From Bacteroidota bacterium (lineage in GTDB: Bacteria > Bacteroidota > Ignavibacteria > Tepidaquicellales > Tepidaquicellaceae): DNA of 14,658 nucleotides. Below, piece after piece: positions 6,581 through 13,294 of the stretch (positions are counted from its first letter, which is position 1; each line of letters opens with the position of its first letter). Both the position numbers and the translations under genes were made by a program. The notes under the pieces are model-generated. The model was not told where the DNA came from. It made no database searches and saw only the letters and a list, made by a program, of their open reading frames with translations. The stretch is from assembly GCA_003519545.1 (NCBI GenBank), contig DOWN01000254.1, forward strand, positions 517 to 15,174. Reading direction: 5' to 3'.

Positions 6581-7792
6581 TTATTTAATAATTTTAGTTA
6601 CGATACCGGCACCAACTGTTCTACCACCTTCTCTGATAGAGAATTTAAGACCCTCTTCCATCGCGATTGGTTTTTGAAGAACAACTTTTAAACCGTCAAC
6701 GTTATCACCCGGCATAACGATTTCAACACCGTCAGGAAGCATAACTTCACCGGTAACGTCAGTAGTTCTGAAATAGAACTGAGGTCTGTATTTGTTTTGG
6801 AATGGAGTGTGACGACCACCTTCTTCTTTTGACAATACGTAAACCTGAGCAGTAAATTCAGTATGAGGAGTAATAGAACCCGGTTTAGCGAGAACCATTC
6901 CTCTTTCAATTTCAGTTTTATCAACACCTCTTAACAAAAGACCGCAGTTATAACCGGCAACAGCAACTTCCAATTCTTTATTGAACATCTCTGCACCTGT
7001 AACAACAGTTTTCTTTTGCTGACCTAAACCAACGAGTTCAACTTCATCACCAACTTTAACTTGACCTTTTTCAATTCTACCTGTAGCAACAGTACCTCTA
7101 CCTGTGATAGAGAACACGTCTTCAACAGACATCAAGAAAGGTTTATCAAGTTCTCTTGTCGGTTCCGGAACATAGTTATCAACAGCATCCATTAATTCAT
7201 AGATACATTTAAATCTCTCATCGTCAGAAGCAGAACCTGAATCAAGAGCAGCTTCCATCGCTTTAAGAGCAGAACCTTTAATGATTGGAATTTCATCACC
7301 TGGGAATTCATATTTAGACAATAATTCTCTAACTTCGATTTCCACGAGTTCAAGCAATTCAGGATCAGCAGCGTCAACTTTGTTTAAGAATACAACGATT
7401 CTTGGAACGCCAACCTGTCTTGCAAGAAGGATATGCTCACGGGTTTGTGGCATAGGACCGTCAGTAGCAGCAACCACTAAAATGGCACCGTCCATCTGAG
7501 CAGCACCGGTAATCATATTTTTAACATAGTCAGCGTGACCTGGACAGTCAACGTGTGCATAGTGTCTTTTATCAGTTTCATATTCAACGTGAGCAGTAGC
7601 AATTGTTATACCTCTTGCTTTCTCTTCAGGTGCTTTATCAATATCATCAAATTTTTTAACGTCTTTTGTAAGACCTTTTTTAGCTAATGTCATATTGATA
7701 GCAGCAGTCAACGTGGTTTTACCATGGTCAACGTGACCGATTGTACCAATATTAACGTGAGGCTTCGAACTGTCATATTTTTCTTTAGCCAT
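6581..7792 (-). CDS. tuf: Translation elongation factor Tu
   Basis: A 403-residue GTPase that delivers aminoacyl-tRNA to the ribosome. The G motifs are complete: GHVDHGKT (19-26), RGITI with the switch threonine (60-64), DCPGH (82-86), NKVD (137-140) and GSAL (173-176). Domains 2 and 3 follow in full to the C-terminal FSIREGGRTVGAGIVTKII. An AAGGAG Shine-Dalgarno sequence stands 10 bases before the ATG, stronger than for most genes here, in keeping with high expression. It lies downstream of fusA and a tRNA gene on the same strand and has its own terminator. Placement of tuf between fusA and rpsJ fits Chlorobi-like rather than Bacteroidales gene order. Confidence 0.98.
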   Translation of the reverse strand: MAKEKYDSSKPHVNIGTIGHVDHGKTTLTAAINMTLAKKGLTKDVKKFDDIDKAPEEKARGITIATAHVEYETDKRHYAHVDCPGHADYVKNMITGAAQMDGAILVVAATDGPMPQTREHILLARQVGVPRIVVFLNKVDAADPELLELVEIEVRELLSKYEFPGDEIPIIKGSALKAMEAALDSGSASDDERFKCIYELMDAVDNYVPEPTRELDKPFLMSVEDVFSITGRGTVATGRIEKGQVKVGDEVELVGLGQQKKTVVTGAEMFNKELEVAVAGYNCGLLLRGVDKTEIERGMVLAKPGSITPHTEFTAQVYVLSKEEGGRHTPFQNKYRPQFYFRTTDVTGEVMLPDGVEIVMPGDNVDGLKVVLQKPIAMEEGLKFSIREGGRTVGAGIVTKIIK

Positions 7793-7928
7793 TTAGGTGT
7801 TTCTCCTTAATATTGTTTTTTAATTTTTAAGATTATTTTTTTTTAACATTCCCCCGCTGCGACGAAGAAGAGGTTAAAATTAGATTTTAAATAATCCATT
7901 AACACGGATGATTTAAAAAATTTTATAG
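7793..7928 (-). promoter_or_regulatory. tuf leader / tRNA-tuf spacer
   Basis: AT-rich 136-base spacer without a gene. It holds an imperfect 12-bp inverted repeat (TTTAAATCATCC / GGATTATTTAAA on the minus strand) just after the tRNA 3' end, possibly used in tRNA release, and the tuf Shine-Dalgarno AAGGAG at 7803-7808. No convincing TTG-N20-TAnnTTTG promoter was found, so tuf may be read from upstream. Confidence 0.45.
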
Positions 7929-8002
7929 TGGGTCAGGGAGGACTTGAACCTCCGACCCCGTGCTTATAAGGCACGTGCTCTAACCACCTGAGCTACTGAC
8001 CC
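7929..8002 (-). tRNA. tRNA-Ile, anticodon UAU (reads AUA)
   Basis: A 74-base cloverleaf folds without a mismatch: acceptor GGGTCAG/CTGACCC, D stem GCTC/GAGC, anticodon stem CGTGC/GCACG, T stem GGAGG/CCTCC with TTCAAGT loop, discriminator A, no encoded CCA. The anticodon loop is CTTATAA, so positions 34-36 read TAT (plus-strand 7966-7968). A73, U12-A23, A37 and A38 agree with isoleucine identity. Most bacteria read AUA with a CAU anticodon carrying lysidine, so UAU is unusual. It lies between fusA and tuf on the same strand. Confidence 0.93.
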
Positions 8003-8181
8003 GAGGTACTTAGGAAACTGATTATTTTCCGGGTGCCGGCTTTTTAAAGAGCCGACATATCGGAAAACAATTGTAGTTTTATAGAGCACTGATTTTGTGT
8101 CTGATTGCACAGGGTGAACCTCCCGAAAGAGACTGACCCATTATTTTAAAGAACACAGCTGTAATAAATACAGAAAAATTA
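8003..8181 (-). other. Structured fusA-tRNA spacer
   Basis: No gene. On the minus strand a two-part hairpin occurs just before the tRNA: outer TTTTCCG / CGGAAAA (8025-8031 with 8061-8067) and inner GTCGGCT / AGCCGGC (8035-8041 with 8050-8056, one G-U pair). It lacks a T tract, so it looks more like a processing or stabilising element than a terminator. A copy of the tRNA 5' end (GGGTCAGT) lies at 8132-8139, and CTGTA/TACAG is repeated just after the fusA stop. Confidence 0.45.
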
Positions 8182-10284
8182 TTAAGCGTTAACCGCTTCT
8201 TTACCTTTAAATTTCTCAACGATTTGATCTGCAATACTTTTTGGAGCTTCATCGTAATGAGAGAACTGCATAGTATAGATTGCTCTTCCCTGTGTCATAG
8301 ATCTGAGCTGAGTTGCATATCCAAACATTTCAGATAAAGGAACGAGAGATTTAATAACCTGAGCATCATTTCTTTGTGACATACCTTCAATTCTTCCTCT
8401 TCTTGAACTTAAATCACCCATAACATCACCCATATATTCATCAGGAGTTACAACTTCAACATCCATAATCGGTTCGAGAAGAACAGGAGTTGCTTTTCTC
8501 GCACCTTCTTTGAAAGCCATAGATCCGGCAATTTTAAATGCCATCTCTGAAGAGTCAACATCGTGGAACGAACCATCGAACAATTTGATTTTGATATCTT
8601 CAACAGGGTATCCTGCAAGAACACCATTTTTCATAGCTTCCTGAATTCCGTTAGATACCGGTTGAATATATTCTTTTGGAATAGAACCACCGACGATAGC
8701 GTTTTCAAATACATACCCTTTACCTTTTTCATTCGGTTCAATTTCAATCCAAACGTGACCGAACTGACCTCTACCACCTGATTGTCTGACGAATTTACCT
8801 TCCTGAGTAACTTTTTTCTTGATAGTTTCTTTATAAGCAACCTGCGGCTTACCAACGTTTGCATCAACTTTAAATTCTCTTTTTAATCTGTCCACAATAA
8901 TTTCCAAATGAAGCTCACCCATACCTGCAATTAAAGTCTGACCTGTTTCTTCATCTGAACTTACTCTGAAAGTAGGATCTTCATCTGAAAGTTTAGCAAG
9001 AGACTCACCGAGTTTATCCTGATCTGCTTTTGTTTTAGGTTCAATAGCGATTTGAATTACCGGTTCAGGGAAAGTAATTTTTTCAAGAATAATCGGATCA
9101 GATTCATCACATAGAGTATCACCTGTTTTAGTATTTTTCAAACCAACAGCAGCAGCGATATCACCGGCATAAACTTCTTTAATTTCTTCTCTGTGGTTTG
9201 CATGCATTTGTAAAATTCTTCCGAATCTTTCTTTTTTACCTGAGATACTATTATATACATAAGAACCCGCTTCAGCTTTTCCGGAATAAACTCTGAAGAA
9301 TGTGAGTTTACCGACAAAAGGATCAGTCATAATTTTAAAAGCAAGAGCAGTGAACTTATCATTATCATCAACTTTTCTTTCGATATGATCGTCAGTATGT
9401 TTATGATGACCTTCAATGATACCGCCATTGATATCAAGCGGAGAAGGTAATAAATCAACTACGTCATCGAGTAAATTCTGAACACCTTTATTTTTAAAAG
9501 AAGAACCGCAAAGCACAGGAATAATTTTAATATCAATTGTCGCCTGTCTTAGAGCGTTCATCACTTCATCATGTTTAATTTCTTTTCCTTCAAGGAATTT
9601 TTCAAGCAAAGTATCATCAACATCAGCAACTGCTTCAAGAAGTTTTTGTCTGTATTCATTTGCCTGATCTTTATATGCATCCGGAATTTCAACATCATCA
9701 AAAGTAGCACCGAGAGTATCTTCATTGAACATTCTTGCTCTCATATCAATAAGATCAATAAGCCCGACAAAAATATCGCCTTGTCCGATTGGTAATTGAA
9801 TAGGAATAGCATTGGCTTTTAATCTTTCTTTCATCATACCGATTACATTGAAAAAGTCAGCACCGGTTCTATCCATTTTATTTACGAACGCAATTCTTGG
9901 AACTTTGTATTTATCCATTTGTCTCCAGACTGTTTCAGACTGGGGCTCAACGCCGCCAACTGCACAGAAAAGAGCAACAGCACCGTCGAGAACTCTCAGA
10001 CTTCTTTCTACTTCCGCAGTAAAGTCAACGTGACCTGGTGTGTCAATAATATTAATTCTGTGGTATCTCCAAAAACAGGTAGTAGCAGCGGAGGTGATAG
10101 TGATACCTCTTTCTTTTTCCTGCTCCATCCAGTCCATAGTGGCACCGCCTTCGTGGACTTCACCTATTTTATGAGTTCTACCGGTATAGTATAAAATTCT
10201 TTCTGTTGTAGTTGTTTTACCTGCATCAATGTGTGCTGAAATACCGATATTTCTTGTCTTATCTAAAGGATACTGTCTTGGCAT
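8182..10284 (-). CDS. fusA: Translation elongation factor G
   Basis: A 700-residue translocase GTPase that moves tRNA and mRNA through the ribosome and helps recycle it. GTPase motifs are AHIDAGKTT (17-25), the RGITI-type switch (59-63), DTPGH (81-85) and NKMD (135-138). Domains II-V follow, with the domain IV signature around GGRGQFGHVWIEIEP, the conserved GSIPKEYIQPV, and the domain V end region SLVPLSEMFGYATQLRSMTQGRA. Length and position in the str cluster mark it as the main EF-G rather than an EF-G2 paralogue. AAGGA precedes the ATG by about 11 bases. Spacing to rpsG (187 bases) is longer than usual for this operon. Confidence 0.98.
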   Translation of the reverse strand: MPRQYPLDKTRNIGISAHIDAGKTTTTERILYYTGRTHKIGEVHEGGATMDWMEQEKERGITITSAATTCFWRYHRINIIDTPGHVDFTAEVERSLRVLDGAVALFCAVGGVEPQSETVWRQMDKYKVPRIAFVNKMDRTGADFFNVIGMMKERLKANAIPIQLPIGQGDIFVGLIDLIDMRARMFNEDTLGATFDDVEIPDAYKDQANEYRQKLLEAVADVDDTLLEKFLEGKEIKHDEVMNALRQATIDIKIIPVLCGSSFKNKGVQNLLDDVVDLLPSPLDINGGIIEGHHKHTDDHIERKVDDNDKFTALAFKIMTDPFVGKLTFFRVYSGKAEAGSYVYNSISGKKERFGRILQMHANHREEIKEVYAGDIAAAVGLKNTKTGDTLCDESDPIILEKITFPEPVIQIAIEPKTKADQDKLGESLAKLSDEDPTFRVSSDEETGQTLIAGMGELHLEIIVDRLKREFKVDANVGKPQVAYKETIKKKVTQEGKFVRQSGGRGQFGHVWIEIEPNEKGKGYVFENAIVGGSIPKEYIQPVSNGIQEAMKNGVLAGYPVEDIKIKLFDGSFHDVDSSEMAFKIAGSMAFKEGARKATPVLLEPIMDVEVVTPDEYMGDVMGDLSSRRGRIEGMSQRNDAQVIKSLVPLSEMFGYATQLRSMTQGRAIYTMQFSHYDEAPKSIADQIVEKFKGKEAVNA

Positions 10285-10471
10285 CTTATATGATTTCCTT
10301 GTTTGTTGATTTATATTTTAATTTATTCCCCATTTAGTTTTATACTGAAAAATTATTCAGAGGAAAACCTGAAAGCAAGGGGATGCTTTTTATGTAATTA
10401 CTTAAAAAGAATTTATTTGTTTCACAATTAAGAAATTACGGGCAACTGAATATTGTTGCCAAAAAAAATTA
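10285..10471 (-). other. rpsG-fusA spacer with hairpins
   Basis: No gene. Contains a hairpin just after rpsG, GGCAAC / GTTGCC over 8 bases (10441-10460), which on the minus strand has its T run before rather than after the stem and so is not a standard terminator. A smaller AAAGCA / TGCTTT hairpin lies at about 10372-10389. Either could modulate the fusA:rpsG ratio. Confidence 0.45.
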
Positions 10472-10939
10472 TTACCATTTAAAATGAGCGAAAGCTTTAT
10501 TTGCTTCAGCCATTCTATGAACATCTTCTTTCTTTTTAACCGAGCTACCTTCACCTACAGAAGCCGCCATTAATTCATTGGCAAGCCTTGCAGCCATAGA
10601 TTTTTCATTTCTTGCTCTGGTGTAAGTAAGTAACCATTTAATAGAGAGAGAAGTTCTTCTGTCAGGTCTTACTTCAACAGGGACTTGATAGTTAGAACCG
10701 CCAACTCTTCTTGATCTCACTTCAATAGAAGGAGAGGTATTATTGATAGCCTGTCTGAAAACATCAAGAGGGTTACCTTTAGTTTTTTCCTCAATGATAG
10801 AGAAAGCATCATAGAGAATGTGAGCGGCTTTAGTTTTTTTGCCGTCATACATCAGAGAATTAATAAATCTGCCGACTAAAATATCATTGTATTTAAAGTC
10901 AGGATTTCTTTGTTTTTTTTCAGCTCGTTTACGTCTCAT
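10472..10939 (-). CDS. rpsG: 30S ribosomal protein S7
   Basis: A 155-residue S7, the primary binder that starts assembly of the 30S head and contacts mRNA near the exit site. MRRKRAEKKQRNPD, FINSLMYDGKKTKA, PSIEVRSRRVGGSNYQVPVEV and the C-terminal KKKEDVHRMAEANKAFAHFKW are diagnostic. Normal bacterial length, ATG start without a Shine-Dalgarno sequence. Second gene of the str cluster, 57 bases after rpsL. Confidence 0.97.
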   Translation of the reverse strand: MRRKRAEKKQRNPDFKYNDILVGRFINSLMYDGKKTKAAHILYDAFSIIEEKTKGNPLDVFRQAINNTSPSIEVRSRRVGGSNYQVPVEVRPDRRTSLSIKWLLTYTRARNEKSMAARLANELMAASVGEGSSVKKKEDVHRMAEANKAFAHFKW

Positions 10940-10963
10940 TTATGATATAAAATTATTAATAAA

Positions 10964-10979
10964 ATCCGGCAAGCCGGAT
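10964..10979 (-). other. Short GC hairpin between rpsL and rpsG
   Basis: Perfect inverted repeat ATCCGGC / GCCGGAT with only two unpaired bases, followed on the minus strand by TTTATTAATAATTTT. It could act as a weak attenuator or RNA-processing stem within the operon. Similar in shape to the TCCCGG/CCGGGA hairpin before rpsJ. Confidence 0.5.
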
Positions 10980-10996
10980 AAAAAAATTTTTAAAAA

Positions 10997-11380
10997 TTAT
11001 TTAGCTTGTTCTTTAACACGTTTAGCACCGTATTTAGAGCGACCTTTTTTTCTATTAGCAACACCTGCAGTATCGAGAGCACCTCTAATGATGTGATATC
11101 TGACACCCGGTAAGTCTTTAACTCTTCCGCCTCTAATGAGAACGATTGAGTGTTCCTGAAGATTATGCCCTTCACCCGGAATGTAAGCAGTAACTTCAAT
11201 TTGATTAGTAAGTCTTACCCTCGCAACTTTTCTGAGAGCAGAATTAGGTTTTTTAGGAGTAGTAGTATAAACCCTAGTGCAGACACCTCTTTTCTGAGGG
11301 CAAGCATCCATTGCAGGAGCTTTGCTTTTATAGACTTTATCTTGTCGTCCTTTACGGATTAATTGATTAATTGTAGGCAA
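10997..11380 (-). CDS. rpsL: 30S ribosomal protein S12 (TTG start)
   Basis: A 127-residue S12, which sits at the decoding centre and controls accuracy. TPKKPNSALRKVARVRL (41-57), EGHNLQEHS and GGRVKDLPGVRYHIIRGALD are intact. The lysines linked to streptomycin sensitivity in other bacteria (K43 and K88 here) are the common sensitive residues, and Asp89, the site methylthiolated in some bacteria, is kept. The start is a TTG at 11378-11380: the frame meets a stop six codons upstream without an ATG or GTG, and MPTINQLIRKGR is the normal S12 N-terminus. First gene of the translation block, with its own promoter candidate. Confidence 0.97.
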   Translation of the reverse strand: MPTINQLIRKGRQDKVYKSKAPAMDACPQKRGVCTRVYTTTPKKPNSALRKVARVRLTNQIEVTAYIPGEGHNLQEHSIVLIRGGRVKDLPGVRYHIIRGALDTAGVANRKKGRSKYGAKRVKEQAK

Positions 11381-11460
11381 TTCGAAATATAATATTTAGT
11401 TTATTAAATTTACCGGCATAGGTTCTGGATCGAACATACCAAGTCTAATTTAGAGAAACT

Positions 11461-11491
11461 TAAAAATACGGGAAATAATTTACATTTTCAA
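11461..11491 (-). promoter_or_regulatory. Promoter of the rpsL (str) operon, Bacteroidota type
   Basis: Minus strand: TTG (11489-11491), 20-base spacer, then TATTTTTA (11461-11468), which differs from TAnnTTTG only in the last base. It predicts a leader of roughly 70-75 bases before the rpsL TTG start. The spacer length and the final A are the same as in the vapB promoter. Confidence 0.55.
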
Positions 11492-11698
11492 GTGGGATTT
11501 TGATGGAGAGGGGGTGGGGGTGAAATTGTTCGTTCATAAGTGGATAAAAACATCACCACGAATTTACACTAATTTACACGAATTACACAAATTTTAGTGA
11601 TAGATTGAGATGAATTGCAGGTTACGGATGAAATCCTAACATATTGTGAATTCGTAAACTCAATTTCAAAAGGGGGATGAAGTTAATGTTATATTAAA

Positions 11699-11733
11699 GA
11701 GATCCTTCGGTCGCAAGCTTCCTCAGGATGACA
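11699..11733 (+). repeat. GAGAT...ATGACA hairpin, CCT-stem copy
   Basis: ATCCT (11702-11706) pairs with AGGAT (11725-11729). Flanks GAG and GACA match the copies at 1442 and 1595, although the stem bases differ. Confidence 0.65.
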
Positions 11734-11747
11734 TGTCCTTTCTCTCT

Positions 11748-11777
11748 CGCAGGAGTCTCCTGAAAGGGACTCCTGAG
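11748..11777 (+). repeat. GCAGGAGTC palindromic element, copy 1
   Basis: CAGGAGTC (11750-11757) pairs with GACTCCTG (11768-11775). The centre TCCTGAAAGG is the reverse complement of the centre of the copy at 12741, so it lies in the opposite orientation. Confidence 0.65.
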
Positions 11778-11896
11778 TTGAATAAATATGATATTGATTG
11801 AAATCTTTCCTTGCCATAAATCCCCTCCTGTTTATCAGGATTTCGGCAGACTTAACATCCAAATAGAAACTTCAAGAGTCAAAATTAAAATATACT

Positions 11897-11924
11897 GGGA
11901 TTCTTCGCTTCGCTCAGAATGACA
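11897..11924 (+). repeat. GAT...ATGACA hairpin, TTC-stem copy
   Basis: ATTC (11900-11903) pairs with GAAT (11917-11920) around a C/T/G-rich loop with two GCTTCGCT-like halves, and GACA follows. Same family as 11699-11733 and 12802-12843. Confidence 0.6.
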
Positions 11925-11986
11925 GAATAATCAATTCTATTTATCCTACGGGAGAAAATCTATTTTAATTTAGAAATAATTAAAAT

Positions 11987-12361
11987 TTATTTCTTTGGGA
12001 AGTATTTCACATTTGGGAGGTTTTTGAAATCTGAGTCTTGAGTGTAAAGAATTGCTTCACATATTATTGCAGTTTGGTATATTATGCAATCTGCCATTCC
12101 CAATTTTGTTTTATTATTTATAAGTGCTGCATCAATGGCGATAACATCATTTACATCTATTATAATACCTTGTTTCATTAAGCTAATTGCTTCAATTGCA
12201 TAGTATTCATCTTTTTCAGATAAAACTTTTTTAAAAACTTCATAAATACAAATAGGCGAAACGATCAACATATCTGTGTTTTCAATAGCTTTCGAGAAAT
12301 TTGGTGCATTCACTGAATCTGCAAAATATTCAAGCCATCCTGAGGTATCAACTAAATTCAT
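11987..12361 (-). CDS. vapC: Type II toxin VapC, PIN-domain ribonuclease
   Basis: A 124-residue PIN-domain nuclease expected to cleave RNA (tRNA or rRNA in studied members) when not held by its antitoxin. All acidic active-site residues are in place: Asp5 (MNLVDTSGW), Glu41 (CIYEVFKK), Asp91 (LGMADCIIY) and Asp109 (YTQDSDF), so the toxin looks functional. Its ATG overlaps the vapB stop by four bases (ATGA), giving translational coupling typical of toxin-antitoxin operons. Repeats lie on both sides of the pair, which fits a mobile or hot-spot location. Target RNA cannot be inferred. Confidence 0.93.
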   Translation of the reverse strand: MNLVDTSGWLEYFADSVNAPNFSKAIENTDMLIVSPICIYEVFKKVLSEKDEYYAIEAISLMKQGIIIDVNDVIAIDAALINNKTKLGMADCIIYQTAIICEAILYTQDSDFKNLPNVKYFPKK

Positions 12362-12567
12362 ATTCTATCTTTTTTTTCTCTGACAAAATTTGTATTCATT
12401 CCTTTTAATAATCCTCTTCCCTCTTTAATATCTTTGACGACAACTAAGTTTAAAGAATTATTAAATTCAAACATATTCAGTTTTTGACCCGGTTTGAGTT
12501 TCAATTTTTCCCGTATTTCTTTTGGAATAACGATTTGAAATTTAGGTGATATAGTTACTATCGACAT
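12358..12567 (-). CDS. vapB: Type II antitoxin VapB, AbrB/SpoVT family
   Basis: A 69-residue antitoxin that should bind and block VapC and repress its own operon as a dimer. The N-terminus MSIVTISPKFQIVIPKEIREKLKLKPGQKL is a swapped-hairpin AbrB DNA-binding domain; the C-terminal tail (about 48-69, ending NFVREKKDRI) is where VapC contact is expected. I start at the ATG at 12565-12567, since the AbrB domain begins there. A longer reading would add 22 unrelated residues and place the promoter inside the gene. Its stop overlaps the vapC start. Confidence 0.92.
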   Translation of the reverse strand: MSIVTISPKFQIVIPKEIREKLKLKPGQKLNMFEFNNSLNLVVVKDIKEGRGLLKGMNTNFVREKKDRI

Positions 12568-12580
12568 ATAAATTGTTTTA

Positions 12581-12614
12581 CGATAAATATATCGATAATG
12601 AATTGGTATGTCAA
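12581..12614 (-). promoter_or_regulatory. vapBC promoter with overlapping operator-like inverted repeat
   Basis: Minus strand: TTG (12612-12614; the hexamer is TTGACA), 20-base spacer, TATATTTA (12584-12591). An inverted repeat CGATA-AATA-TATCG (12581-12594) covers the -7 box, a natural site for autorepression by VapB. The predicted message would start only about 10 bases before the vapB ATG. Confidence 0.6.
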
Positions 12615-12668
12615 GGAGGAAAGGTTGCGTCAAGTTACATCAGAAAGCAAAGACAAGAATGGGAAGGA

Positions 12669-12856
12669 TTCACCACGAATTAGCACGAATTCTACGAATT
12701 ACACAAATTAAACGAATTGATAATGGTAAGTTGATGGTTTCGCAGGAGTCCCTTTCAGGAGACTACTGCGGGAGTGGAGTTGGAAACAAGATTGAGGATT
12801 AGAGATTCTTCACCCGATAAAGGGTATCGGGTTCAGAATGACATATTTGGGATTGA
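12669..12856 (+). repeat. Composite tandem repeat unit 1
   Basis: Order: ACGAATT array with motif starts at 12675, 12685, 12694, (12703 degenerate) and 12712; palindrome CGCAGGAGTC / GACTACTGCG at 12741-12770; hairpin 12802-12843 with ATTC/GAAT outer stem and ACCCGATA / TATCGGGT inner stem. Confidence 0.8.
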
Positions 12857-13043
12857 TTCACCACGAATTAGCACGAATTAAACGAATTTCACGAATTGAG
12901 AATGTTAAGTTGATGGTTACACTGGAGTCCTTTACAGGAGACTACTGCGGGAGTGGAGTTGGAATATTGGAAATAAGTTTGCGGATTTGAGATTCTTCAC
13001 CCGATAAAAGGCATCGGGTTCAGAATGACAAAGGTGGGAATGC
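12857..13043 (+). repeat. Composite tandem repeat unit 2
   Basis: Same order as unit 1: ACGAATT starts at 12863, 12873, 12882 and 12891; palindrome at 12920-12949, altered on the left arm to CACTGGAGTC; hairpin at 12989-13030 with inner stem ACCCGAT / ATCGGGT. Confidence 0.8.
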
Positions 13044-13143
13044 TTCACCACGAATTAGCACGAATTAAACGAATTGCACGAATTGAGAATGGTAATTTGA
13101 TGGTTACACTGGAGTCCTTTACAGGAGACTACTGCGGGAGATG
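13044..13143 (+). repeat. Composite tandem repeat unit 3 (truncated)
   Basis: ACGAATT array followed by the palindrome at 13107-13136 with the same CACTGGAGTC arm as unit 2; it stops before the GAATGACA hairpin. The shared arm change says units 2 and 3 are the most recent duplicates. Confidence 0.75.
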
Positions 13144-13163
13144 ATGAGATTCATAAAAGAATT

Positions 13164-13220
13164 TAAATCCTCCCCCTAAATCCTCCCGACCAGTCGGGAC
13201 AAGCTCCTCCAAAGGGGGAC
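13164..13220 (+). repeat. CCCCCT/AGGGGG dispersed element with inner GTCGGG hairpin
   Basis: Outer stem TCCCCCT (13171-13177) pairs with AGGGGGA (13213-13219); inner TCCCGAC / GTCGGGA (13184-13190 with 13193-13199) has a two-base loop. A TTTTTTTT run lies about 10 bases downstream on the plus strand, so it could terminate plus-strand transcription, although no plus-strand gene leads into it. Confidence 0.6.
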
Positions 13221-13294
13221 TTTATAATCTTTTTTTTATTTAAATACTTAAGATTATTATCGATTCTTTTTCACTTTCAGGATGACAAGTATTT

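Larger units (their letters stand above)
11381..11986. repeat. Repeat-rich intergenic region between rpsL and vapC
   Basis: About 600 bases without a credible gene. Next to rpsL lies its promoter and leader. Then come a degenerate ACGAATT array (11553-11595), a hairpin of the GAGAT...ATGACA family (11699-11733), a GCAGGAGTC palindrome (11748-11777) and a further ATTC/GAAT hairpin (11897-11924). The stretch from 11780 to 11890 holds no structure I can name beyond a small CCTG/CAGG hairpin near 11828. Confidence 0.7.

Noticed and set aside
6688..7499. Frames in both directions inside tuf
   Set aside because: Shadows of the strongly conserved EF-Tu frame; none has family features.
8563..10194. 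Several 70-90 residue plus-strand frames inside fusA
   Set aside because: Antisense shadows of EF-G arising from its biased codon use.
10441..10460. Terminator after rpsG
   Set aside because: The stem is good, but on the gene strand the T run precedes it rather than follows it.
12358..12633. Longer vapB form
   Set aside because: The extra 22 residues precede the AbrB domain and their codons overlap the clear promoter and inverted repeat.
12608..12802. 64-residue plus-strand reading frame
   Set aside because: It runs through the vapB promoter and then through the ACGAATT array and palindrome of repeat unit 1; the protein has no recognisable pattern.
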